Shown here piece by piece: positions 9,463 to 14,490 of a stretch of DNA of 14,490 nucleotides. The position numbers were made by a program, and so were the translations under genes. The number at the start of each line of letters is the position of its first letter. The first letter of the stretch is position 1. Where the stretch lies: the NCBI GenBank assembly GCA_946999785.1, contig CAMQEO010000021.1, positions 1 to 14,490 of the forward strand, written 5' to 3'. The notes under the pieces were generated by a model, which made no database searches, was not told where the DNA came from, and was given only the letters and a program-made list of their open reading frames with translations. This DNA is from an uncultured Atopobium sp. Its GTDB lineage: Bacteria > Actinomycetota > Coriobacteriia > Coriobacteriales > Atopobiaceae.

Positions 9463-9511
9463 TTTTATTTACTAAGACGGCAAGCATAGAGCCTGACCTG
9501 TGCGCTTAAAT

Positions 9512-10030
9512 CTAAGCAGCGTTTTTCTTTTCGGCAACTGCGTCCAAAGCAGTAACAAGTCCACGAGCAGGGCCTGCACAAACAGAAGCAATGCCAGACA
9601 GAGGACTACCAAGAACGTAAACGAGTTTAGCAACAAGCTCATCACGGCTAGCAAGCTCGGCGTAAGCTTTAGCACCTTGTGCATCAAGAGCTTTACCATC
9701 AGCTAATGCGCCAACCCATTCGATCTTTTTAAGAGCCTCAGCTTGCTTTTTGATAACTTTAGCTGCATCAACAGGGTCATTTTCATAGAACACGTATGCA
9801 CATGTTCCTTCAAGACCGCTAATCTCGGGAAGATCGGCATTCTTAAGAGCAATCTTAACAATGTTGTTCTTGTAAACCTTCATGTGAGCTCCCGCTTCGC
9901 GAAGAGCACGACGAAGACCTTGTGTCTCCTTAACGGTAAGACCGCGATAGTCAATAACAAAAACACCTTTGGAGTTCTCAATTGATTGAGCAGCCTTATC
10001 GAGCATAGAAATATTAAGTTTGTTAGGCAT
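9512..10030 (-). CDS. rplJ: Ribosomal protein L10
   Basis: Encodes the 172-residue L10 (uL10), which anchors the L12 dimers to 23S rRNA at the base of the stalk. The N-terminal RNA-binding domain includes VFVIDYRGLTVKE (about residues 23-35) and LRRALREAG; the C-terminal helix that binds L12 ends in VTALDAVAEKKNAA. Length is normal. The ATG follows AAGGAGGTG at five bases. Upstream lies a recognisable L10 leader with an attenuator. In other bacteria the L10-(L12)4 complex binds this leader to repress its own operon, and the same control is likely here. Confidence 0.98.
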   Translation of the reverse strand: MPNKLNISMLDKAAQSIENSKGVFVIDYRGLTVKETQGLRRALREAGAHMKVYKNNIVKIALKNADLPEISGLEGTCAYVFYENDPVDAAKVIKKQAEALKKIEWVGALADGKALDAQGAKAYAELASRDELVAKLVYVLGSPLSGIASVCAGPARGLVTALDAVAEKKNAA

Positions 10031-10087
10031 AGATACACCTCCTTATGTTTTACTCGGGCACGAGCGCTGACGCGAGCGAGCCTTCAT

Positions 10088-10125
10088 AAAAAAGACCCTG
10101 CTTGGCTTATGCCAAAGCGGGATCT
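10088..10125 (-). terminator. Attenuator hairpin in rplJ leader
   Basis: On the transcript AGATCCCGCTTTGGC pairs with GCCAAGCAGGGTCT (10111-10125 with 10093-10106) around a 4-base loop, followed by six T (10088-10093). It lies between the L10 leader and the rplJ start, which is where L10-dependent attenuation acts in Gram-positive bacteria. It is expected to end part of the transcripts before rplJ. Confidence 0.85.
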
Positions 10126-10262
10126 ACAAGAAGACGATTCTTAAGACCACCTCGGCAGGCGGTTATACACCACGTGTACTCCCTTTAAGCTTCTAAACGA
10201 AGCACCGGCTGTCTTTGGCAGCGAACGTGCTATGTGCACTTGAGCAGATTGGTATCTGCAAC
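10126..10262 (-). ncRNA. L10 leader (ribosomal protein autoregulatory RNA)
   Basis: The minus strand carries the conserved parts of the L10 leader family: CCAAAGACAGCCGGTGC (around 10202-10218) pairing across a hairpin region (TTAAAGGGAG) with CCTGCCGAGGT (10149-10159). These are the L10-L12 binding elements recognised in Firmicutes and other bacteria. The attenuator follows immediately. The limits are approximate: the upper one is the predicted transcription start and the lower one the attenuator stem. Confidence 0.85.
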
Positions 10263-10268
10263 TTCTCT

Positions 10269-10296
10269 ATTTTAGCTAACTTTTAAGAATGCGCAA
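10269..10296 (-). promoter_or_regulatory. Candidate rplJL promoter
   Basis: On the minus strand TTGCGC (10291-10296) and TAAAAT (10269-10274) are 16 bases apart, placing the start near 10262, just before the L10 leader. The -10 region overlaps the palindrome TTAGCTAA (10272-10279), shared with the proximal rpoB promoter. Confidence 0.6.
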
Positions 10297-10529
10297 GGTT
10301 CACAGGCAAAATATGTGGTAAATTGTTGCCCCTACATATGATTGCCATATATGTATCCAAGGTTTGCATACAGAAACTCATTATTCCCTTACGTAGATAC
10401 GTTTGCCTATCTTATATACGGGCAAAATCCTATGATAAGAAGCCTTCGTTATGCATGATAGATGGATCCACATCTGTCTCAACAAAATTGATCAATATTT
10501 TTCAATGAAGTGAGGCTAAATTAGCTAAG
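10297..10529. other. Non-coding A+T-rich gap between rplA and rplJ promoter
   Basis: About 230 bases with no convincing gene on either strand. It has an inverted repeat TTTGCC...GGCAAA around 10399-10426 and a third TTAGCTAA palindrome at 10521-10528, next to the rplA terminator. A 61-codon plus-strand frame lacks a ribosome binding site and homology that I can recognise. Confidence 0.5.
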
Positions 10530-10560
10530 AAAAACCTCGCCCAGAACAAACTGGACGAGG
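10530..10560 (-). terminator. Intrinsic terminator of rplKA
   Basis: On the transcript CCTCGTCCAG pairs with CTGGGCGAGG (10551-10560 with 10535-10544, one G-U pair) around a 6-base loop, followed by five T (10530-10534). It is about 40 bases after the rplA stop. The plus strand is also followed by five T, so it may be bidirectional. Confidence 0.92.
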
Positions 10561-10601
10561 ATTTTTCTTGCTTTTATGCAATTGCGTGACTACAAAAGCG
10601 C

Positions 10602-11309
10602 TTATGCTTCAGTAAAGTTACGTGTTACAGTAGTATCGGCTTTAACGCCAGGACCCATTGTTGAAGAAAATACAACGGACTTCACATAACGGCCTTTAGT
10701 GCTTGAAGGCTTAACGCGCAGAAGCTCGGTGAAAAGTGCACCATAGTTCTCTGCTAAGTCGTTAAGGTCAAAGGAAACTTTACCCATAGGAACGTGACAA
10801 ATACCATAACGATCAGCACGATACTCAACACGGCCTGCTTTAAGCTCGCCTACCATCTTTGCAACATCCATGGTTACCGTACCAAGCTTGGGGTTTGGCA
10901 TTAAACCACGAGGTCCTAAAATTCTACCAAGACGACCAACTTTACCCATAAGGTTAGGTGTTGCAATAACAGCATCAAAGTTGATAACGCCTTTTTGAAT
11001 GTCTTCCATCAAATCGTCGGAACCAACAATATCTGCGCCAGCTTCTTGAGCTTCGCGAGCCTTGTCGCCCTCGGCAAATACTGCTACACGAACAGTTTTA
11101 CCCGTTCCGTGAGGAAGAGAAATAGAACCACGAACGTTTTGATCTGCTTTACGCGTATCAACACCCAAGCGAATTGCAACTTCAACGGTCTCATCGAACT
11201 TTGCAGATGAAAGCTCCTTAACAAGCTGGAGAGCTTCCTTGGGAGTGTAGAGTTTAGCTGCTTCTACTTTGACAGCAGCGTTACGATAGTTCTTTCCATG
11301 CTTTGGCAT
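10602..11309 (-). CDS. rplA: Ribosomal protein L1
   Basis: Encodes the 235-residue L1 (uL1), which forms the mobile L1 stalk over the E site and in many bacteria represses its own operon by binding the mRNA. The sequence is full length, beginning [11 protein letters not shown], with the domain II segment [20 protein letters not shown] and the [10 protein letters not shown] signature, and closing with domain I ([16 protein letters not shown]). The ATG follows AAAGGAGGT at seven bases. That ribosome binding site sits inside a 6-bp hairpin (11315-11331), which may limit initiation. A 144-base gap separates it from rplK, with no terminator between, so the two genes are probably cotranscribed. Confidence 0.98.
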   Translation of the reverse strand: MPKHGKNYRNAAVKVEAAKLYTPKEALQLVKELSSAKFDETVEVAIRLGVDTRKADQNVRGSISLPHGTGKTVRVAVFAEGDKAREAQEAGADIVGSDDLMEDIQKGVINFDAVIATPNLMGKVGRLGRILGPRGLMPNPKLGTVTMDVAKMVGELKAGRVEYRADRYGICHVPMGKVSFDLNDLAENYGALFTELLRVKPSSTKGRYVKSVVFSSTMGPGVKADTTVTRNFTEA

Positions 11310-11314
11310 AAGAG

Positions 11315-11331
11315 CTACCTCCTTTAGGTAG
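11315..11331 (-). promoter_or_regulatory. Hairpin covering the rplA ribosome binding site
   Basis: On the transcript CTACCT-AAAGG-AGGTAG forms a six-pair stem whose loop and 3' arm contain the Shine-Dalgarno sequence AAAGGAGGT of rplA. Sequestration could couple L1 synthesis to an upstream event or to L1 itself. The pairing is seen; the role is inferred. Confidence 0.5.
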
Positions 11332-11453
11332 TTGGGTGGTTATAACGGACGCCAATGTCCTCCCACATGAATACAAAAGCTCTGATGTTCCTTTTGAGTT
11401 GCAAGCAATTCTATAGACTTACAAGTGACCCAAAAGTCATCAGAAAAGTGTTA

Positions 11454-11879
11454 CTATTCAGCGATCGTAACACCCATAGAACGAGCGGTACCTGCAACAA
11501 TCTTCTTAGCAGCCTCAATGTCGTTTGCATTAAGGTCGGGCATCTTAATTTCGGCAATCTTGGTTAATTGCTCTTGAGTAAGTTGTCCAACTTTGTCGCG
11601 TTGAGGAACGCCAGAACCGCCTTTAATACCAAGCTCCTTGATAATAAGCTTAGCTGCAGGTGGAGTTTTGCATACAAAATCAAAGCTGCGATCTTCGTAA
11701 ACGGAAATCTCAACAGGGATAATGTCCCCGCCCTTGTCTGCAGTAGCTGCGTTAAACGCTTGGCAGAACTGCATAATGTTAACCTGAGCTGCACCCAATG
11801 TAGAACCAATTGGAGGTGCAGGAGTTGCTTTACCTGCAGGAATCTGCAGCTTAATAAACTTTACAACTTTCTTAGCCAT
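11454..11879 (-). CDS. rplK: Ribosomal protein L11
   Basis: Encodes the 141-residue L11 (uL11), at the GTPase-associated centre where it binds 23S rRNA with L10 and is the target region of thiostrepton-type antibiotics. It begins [20 protein letters not shown] with the conserved Pro-rich N-terminal segment, followed by PPIG and the C-terminal rRNA-binding domain ([20 protein letters not shown]), ending in a typical GTARSMGV motif. The ATG at 11877-11879 was chosen over one 16 codons upstream because AAGGGAG lies four bases before it and it gives the family's standard length. A leader with three hairpins precedes it. Confidence 0.98.
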   Translation of the reverse strand: MAKKVVKFIKLQIPAGKATPAPPIGSTLGAAQVNIMQFCQAFNAATADKGGDIIPVEISVYEDRSFDFVCKTPPAAKLIIKELGIKGGSGVPQRDKVGQLTQEQLTKIAEIKMPDLNANDIEAAKKIVAGTARSMGVTIAE

Positions 11880-11897
11880 AATGCTCCCTTGGTGTTG

Positions 11898-12021
11898 TTT
11901 GAGAATCTTATTCTCAAAGCTACCCATACTATCTTCTGCATGTTGAGAAGCATATTCTTACGAATACAACATGCACATCATTCATATCTTGTCTGTCTTA
12001 TGAGCAGTAAACCAGACAAGA
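11898..12021 (-). promoter_or_regulatory. Structured leader of rplKA with three hairpins
   Basis: Between nusG and rplK the transcript can form: (1) a 9-bp stem TCTTGTCTG/CAGACAAGA (12013-12021 with 11987-11995, on the plus strand); (2) an 8-bp stem GCATGTTG/CAACATGC (11967-11974 with 11938-11945) enclosing TATTC-GTAA-GAATA with a GNRA-type loop and a one-sided bulge; (3) a 9-bp stem TTTGAGAAT/ATTCTCAAA (11898-11918) seven bases before the ribosome binding site. None is followed by a T run, so they are not terminators. L1 or L11 autoregulation is a reasonable guess. No clear promoter is visible. Confidence 0.5.
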
Positions 12022-12052
12022 GAATGTCCAACTTGTGGCTTTATACAAGCCT

Positions 12053-12082
12053 CGTAGAAAAGCTTAACTTCGCTTTGCTACG
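12053..12082 (-). other. Hairpin spanning the nusG stop codon
   Basis: An 11-bp stem with one mismatch (CGTAGCAAAGC with GCTTTTCTACG on the transcript) and an 8-base loop covers the nusG stop codon. There is no T run, so it is not a typical terminator; it may be a 3'-end or processing structure. Confidence 0.4.
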
Positions 12083-12623
12083 CAATAACTTCCACTTGAT
12101 TCATGGTAAGCTCAACTGGAGTTTCGCGGCCGAAGATGGTAAGCGAAACTTTAAGCTTACCTGCTTCAACCATAACCTCGGTAATTTTGCCTTCAAACTT
12201 TTCAAGCGGACCTTGGATAACACGCACAGCCATTCCCACTTCAAAATCGGTGGCGATGCTTTGTGGCGTAACCTTTTCTTGAGAAGCGTTTGATTTTCTC
12301 ATCATTTTATTAAATTCAGAACGACGAAGTGGTGCAGGCTTTCCATCAATGCCGACAAAACCCGTTACACCATTGGTATTACGCACAACAGCCCACGAAT
12401 TATCATCGACTTCCATGCGAACCAAAACGTAACCAGGGAAAACGTTGGTTTCAACGTTCTTGCGTTTTCCATCGCTTTTAACCTGTACAACTTCCTCGGT
12501 TGGAATTTTAATATCAACAATCTGATCTTCAAGACCATACGTTTCTATACGGTGTTCAAGATCTGACTTAACCTTATTTTCGTACCCTGAATAGGTGTGA
12601 ATGACATACCAATGCTTTGCCAC
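12078..12623 (-). CDS. nusG: Transcription elongation/antitermination factor NusG
   Basis: Encodes a 181-residue NusG, which binds the RNA polymerase clamp (beta' coiled coil) and links transcription to Rho or to the ribosome. The NGN domain starts AKHWYVIHTYSGYENKVK and contains FPGYVLVRME; the C-terminal KOW domain starts about residue 126 with GMAVRVIQGPLEKFEGKI. Length matches E. coli NusG and lacks the long acidic N-terminal extension of many high-G+C actinobacteria. I chose the GTG at 12621-12623: it follows GAGAGG by six bases, lies two bases after the secE stop, and places the NGN domain at the N-terminus. A longer frame back to 12716 runs through secE. Translation is probably coupled to secE. 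Confidence 0.96.
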   Translation of the reverse strand: MAKHWYVIHTYSGYENKVKSDLEHRIETYGLEDQIVDIKIPTEEVVQVKSDGKRKNVETNVFPGYVLVRMEVDDNSWAVVRNTNGVTGFVGIDGKPAPLRRSEFNKMMRKSNASQEKVTPQSIATDFEVGMAVRVIQGPLEKFEGKITEVMVEAGKLKVSLTIFGRETPVELTMNQVEVIA

Positions 12624-12625
12624 AA

Positions 12626-12991
12626 CTAACCTCTCAAACCTGTAAAGCTCACGAGCAGAGCTACAAACCCTGTATCTACAAGCCAAATAGCCAGCCCGCA
12701 AACAACGAGCGCACAAATAACGGCACCTGAATAATTTTTAAGCTCAGGTTTGCTTGGCCATACAACACGATGCATTTCGGTTTTAACGGCTTTAAAGTAA
12801 GTCTTAATTCGACCTCCGTTAGCCTTTTTTGCATCAGATTTGGAGTGCCTGCGCGATGACTGAAGAGAAGACTGAGACGCCTTAGTAGACGATGCTGTTG
12901 CCTCGTCAATAACAGCATCAGCAGCCATGCGTTCACGCTCCTGCGAACGCGCTTGACGAGCACTTCTCCTTTGTCGCTCTTTTTTTGCCAT
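12626..12991 (-). CDS. secE: Preprotein translocase subunit SecE
   Basis: Encodes a 121-residue SecE, the clamp subunit of the SecYEG export channel in the cytoplasmic membrane. Residues 1-60 form a charged, Arg/Ser/Ala-rich low-complexity extension. Residues 61-85 contain the amphipathic surface helix with the family signature EMHRVVWPSKPEL (72-84). One membrane segment follows at about 88-117. This is the single-span form common outside enterobacteria. The ATG follows AAAGGAG at seven bases. It is two bases from nusG. No promoter fits between it and the tRNA-Trp hairpin upstream, so it must be reached by read-through. Confidence 0.95.
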   Translation of the reverse strand: MAKKERQRRSARQARSQERERMAADAVIDEATASSTKASQSSLQSSRRHSKSDAKKANGGRIKTYFKAVKTEMHRVVWPSKPELKNYSGAVICALVVCGLAIWLVDTGFVALLVSFTGLRG

Positions 12992-13029
12992 CAGTTCACT
13001 CCTTTAGAGCTCTTCTAAGTATGCATGAA

Positions 13030-13060
13030 ACCGGCTCTCTTCTAAACGAAGAAAGCCGGT
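13030..13060 (-). terminator. Hairpin between tRNA-Trp and secE (weak terminator or processing site)
   Basis: On the transcript ACCGGCTTTCTTC pairs with GAAGAGAGCCGGT (one G-U pair) around a 5-base loop: a 13-pair stem eight bases after the encoded CCA of tRNA-Trp. Only three T follow, then mixed sequence, so termination would be partial at best. It may instead direct 3' processing of the tRNA and protect the secE-nusG mRNA. Confidence 0.55.
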
Positions 13061-13068
13061 GGTATTTC

Positions 13069-13144
13069 TGGCAGGCCAGGTAGGACTCGAACCCACAACG
13101 AACGGTTTTGGAGACCGCCGCTCTACCATTGGAGCTACTGGCCT
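13069..13144 (-). tRNA. tRNA-Trp (anticodon CCA)
   Basis: The minus strand folds as a complete cloverleaf: acceptor AGGCCAG/CTGGCCT, D-arm GCTC...GAGC, anticodon arm with loop CTCCAAA (anticodon CCA, reads UGG), and a T-arm containing GGTTCGAGTCC. The discriminator base is G and the 3' CCA is encoded (13069-13071). It begins 15 bases after the rpmG stop codon, too close for its own promoter, so it is probably processed from a rpmG-tRNA-secE transcript. A tRNA-Trp before secE is also seen in other actinobacteria. Confidence 0.97.
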
Positions 13145-13159
13145 AAATACATCCGCTAA

Positions 13160-13309
13160 TTAGCGGGTTTCCCTATGAAGGGTGTGTTTATGACACCACG
13201 GACAATATTTCTTGAGCTCCATACGATCTGGAGTGTTGGACTTATTTTTGTCCGTAGTATAGTTGCGACGCTTGCACTCGGTGCATGCAAGAGTAACTAA
13301 AGTACGCAT
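13160..13309 (-). CDS. rpmG: Ribosomal protein L33, zinc-binding form
   Basis: Encodes a 49-residue L33 (bL33), a small protein of the large subunit near the E site. Two CxxC pairs, C9/C12 and C36/C39, form a zinc ribbon, so this is the zinc-binding (C+) paralogue type; bacteria that carry a zinc-free copy usually switch under zinc starvation. The start [17 protein letters not shown] follows AGGAGG at four bases; a frame extending 20 codons further runs through the leader structure and was rejected. A 5-bp stem with AATT loop (13153-13166) covers the stop codon. First gene of the rpmG-tRNA-secE-nusG cluster. Confidence 0.96.
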   Translation of the reverse strand: MRTLVTLACTECKRRNYTTDKNKSNTPDRMELKKYCPWCHKHTLHRETR

Positions 13310-13320
13310 GAATCCTCCTG

Positions 13321-13375
13321 TAACTGTTGCCTTCGATAAGGCAACACGATAGCTAACGCTATCATTCAACAGTTA
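13321..13375 (-). promoter_or_regulatory. Structured rpmG leader (possible three-way junction)
   Basis: Directly before the rpmG ribosome binding site are two adjacent hairpins, 13326-13345 (8-bp stem GTTGCCTT/AAGGCAAC) and 13348-13363 (6-bp stem GATAGC/GCTATC), enclosed by complementary ends TAACTGTTG (13321-13329) and CAACAGTTA (13367-13375). Five outer pairs can coexist with both hairpins; the full nine compete with the first. A regulatory role is inferred. Confidence 0.45.
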
Positions 13376-13385
13376 AGACTGTCAA
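13356..13385 (-). promoter_or_regulatory. Candidate rpmG promoter
   Basis: A consensus -35 TTGACA lies at 13380-13385 on the minus strand; the best -10 is TAGCGT (13356-13361) at 18 bases, a weak match. If used, the transcript would start near 13350 and leave out most of the second leader hairpin, so promoter and leader structure cannot both be right as drawn. Confidence 0.35.
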
Positions 13386-13485
13386 TAATTGTTTAAGCAA
13401 ATTACAGAACTTAACAAAACCACCAAATTATCAAACATCGCAGCAAGTCATCTGAGTGATTTCTTCTGTATAACTAAAACGGTAA

Positions 13486-13524
13486 AATAGGTCCAGCGTC
13501 CCTATGTGGAGCACCGGACCTATT
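13486..13524 (-). terminator. Terminator hairpin after tuf
   Basis: On the transcript AATAGGTCC pairs with GGACCTATT (nine pairs) with partly paired sequence between, then TTACC; the T-rich part (TATTTTA) is short. It lies about 50 bases after the tuf stop and separates tuf from rpmG. A second, looser inverted repeat GTTTGCT...AGCAAAC (13525-13563) lies between it and tuf. Confidence 0.65.
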
Positions 13525-13572
13525 GTTTGCTGTAATAAACCTTACGGAATTTAGCAAGCAAACGAGAATGTA

Positions 13573-14490
13573 CTACTCAATAATGGTAGATACACGACCA
13601 TCGCCTACGGTGTGGCCACCTTCACGAATAGCGAACTTAAGACCTTCCTCCATAGCAATGGGGTGAATAAGTTCACAAGTAACGGTTACGTGGTCGCCAG
13701 GCATAGCCATCTCTACTTTACCACCGTTAGCATCGGTAAGAGCTTGTACGTCACCGGTTACGTCAGTGGTACGGAAGTAGAACTGAGGACGGTATCCAGA
13801 GAAGAATGGAGTGTGACGTCCACCTTCGTCTTTAGTAAGAACGTAGATCTCACCAGTGAACTTCTTGTGAGGAGTTACTGAACCAGGTTTGCAGAGAACC
13901 TGTCCACGTTGGATGTCTTCACGTTTAATACCACGAAGAAGAATACCTACGTTGTCTCCTGCTTCACAGAAGTCAAGGGTCTTACGGAACATTTCGATAC
14001 CAGTAGCAACGGTAGATTGAGTGTCTTTAATACCAACGATCTCAACGGTGTCGTTAAGCTTAAGCTCACCACGCTCAACACGACCAGTAGCAACGGTACC
14101 ACGACCAGAAATGGTCATAACGTCTTCAACAGCCATCAAGAATGGTTTCTCGTTGTCACGAGCAGGTGTTGGAATGTAGGAGTCAACAGTGTGCATGAGC
14201 TCTACTACAGAGTCTATCCACTTTTGCTCGCCATTCAAAGCACCAAGAGCAGAACCACGGATGATAGGAATATCGTCTCCAGGGAAGTCATACTCGCTCA
14301 AGAGGTCACGAGTTTCCATTTCAACGAGGTCGATAAGCTCTTCGTCGTCTACCATATCACACTTGTTAAGGAATACGATGATGTAAGGAACACCTACTTG
14401 GCGAGCAAGCAAGATGTGCTCACGAGTTTGAGCCATAGGACCATCGGTAGCAGCAATTACGAGGATTGCACCGTCCATCTGAGCTGCACC
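13573..14490 (-). CDS. tuf: Elongation factor Tu, N-terminus beyond window
   Basis: The C-terminal 305 residues of EF-Tu, the GTPase that delivers aminoacyl-tRNA to the ribosome. Reading begins [17 protein letters not shown], which corresponds to about residue 94 of E. coli EF-Tu, so the P-loop and the DCPGH motif lie beyond the right edge. Seen: NKCD (G4), GSALGAL (G5), domain 2 with [15 protein letters not shown], and domain 3 with [20 protein letters not shown], ending at TAA. No truncation apart from the window edge. The ATG inside at 14478 is Met of the GTPase domain, not the start. In many bacteria tuf also stands just before rpmG/secE. Confidence 0.98.
   Translation of the reverse strand, partial: GAAQMDGAILVIAATDGPMAQTREHILLARQVGVPYIIVFLNKCDMVDDEELIDLVEMETRDLLSEYDFPGDDIPIIRGSALGALNGEQKWIDSVVELMHTVDSYIPTPARDNEKPFLMAVEDVMTISGRGTVATGRVERGELKLNDTVEIVGIKDTQSTVATGIEMFRKTLDFCEAGDNVGILLRGIKREDIQRGQVLCKPGSVTPHKKFTGEIYVLTKDEGGRHTPFFSGYRPQFYFRTTDVTGDVQALTDANGGKVEMAMPGDHVTVTCELIHPIAMEEGLKFAIREGGHTVGDGRVSTIIE

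Noticed and set aside
10323..10508. A 61-codon plus-strand frame in the rplA-rplJ gap
   Set aside because: No ribosome binding site, no family resemblance, in an A+T-rich untranslated gap.
11880..11927. A longer L11 beginning at the upstream ATG (11927)
   Set aside because: It would translate the third leader hairpin and the ribosome binding site; the internal start gives the standard 141 residues.
12078..12716. A longer NusG beginning at 12716
   Set aside because: The extra residues read through secE in another frame; the GTG at 12621-12623 has a ribosome binding site and gives normal NusG.
1..14490. CRISPR array, insertion sequence or toxin-antitoxin system
   Set aside because: No regularly spaced repeats, transposase or terminal inverted repeats, and no toxin-antitoxin pair are visible; apart from the left edge the window is a conserved housekeeping cluster.

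Overview
The window is a chromosomal transcription/translation locus of an actinobacterium, most likely the class Coriobacteriia (Atopobiaceae such as Atopobium, Lancefieldella or Fannyhessea). The reasons are an actinobacterial-type RpoC with a coiled-coil insert at about residues 141-225, the protein sequences overall, and moderate-to-low G+C, unlike most Actinobacteria. Genus is inference from memory, without a database search. Every gene lies on the minus strand, so transcription runs from high to low coordinates.

In transcription order: tuf (EF-Tu, N-terminus beyond the right edge) with a terminator hairpin; rpmG (L33), tRNA-Trp, secE and nusG, tightly packed; rplK and rplA (L11, L1) ending in a strong terminator; an L10 leader with an intrinsic attenuator, then rplJ and rplL (L10, L7/L12) ending in a terminator; rpoB and rpoC with their own candidate promoters, ending in a near-perfect palindromic terminator; then, at the left edge, the start of a gene for an ORF6N-domain (phage antirepressor-like) protein. 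The order is the widely conserved secE-nusG-rplKAJL-rpoBC cluster. The hairpins divide it into separately controlled blocks, and the gene after rpoC is an accessory-type gene rather than the common rpsL-rpsG-fusA.

The products act together. RpoB and RpoC are the catalytic subunits of RNA polymerase, NusG couples it to elongation factors, L1, L10, L11, L12 and L33 belong to the large ribosomal subunit (stalk and L1 arm), EF-Tu delivers aminoacyl-tRNA to the stalk side of the ribosome, and SecE is part of the protein-export channel.

The most notable observations are in RNA polymerase. RpoC carries about 200 extra C-terminal residues. They hold a compact helix-hairpin-helix domain that aligns without gaps to the C-terminal domain of the alpha subunit (alpha-CTD), including the equivalents of the DNA-contacting R265, N268, G296 and K298, followed by an acidic tail. 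RpoB has an 8-residue longer, re-sequenced fork loop 2, and the RpoC trigger loop has Ile where Phe is nearly universal. Several ribosomal-protein leaders (rpmG, rplK, rplA, rplJ) show clear RNA secondary structure.
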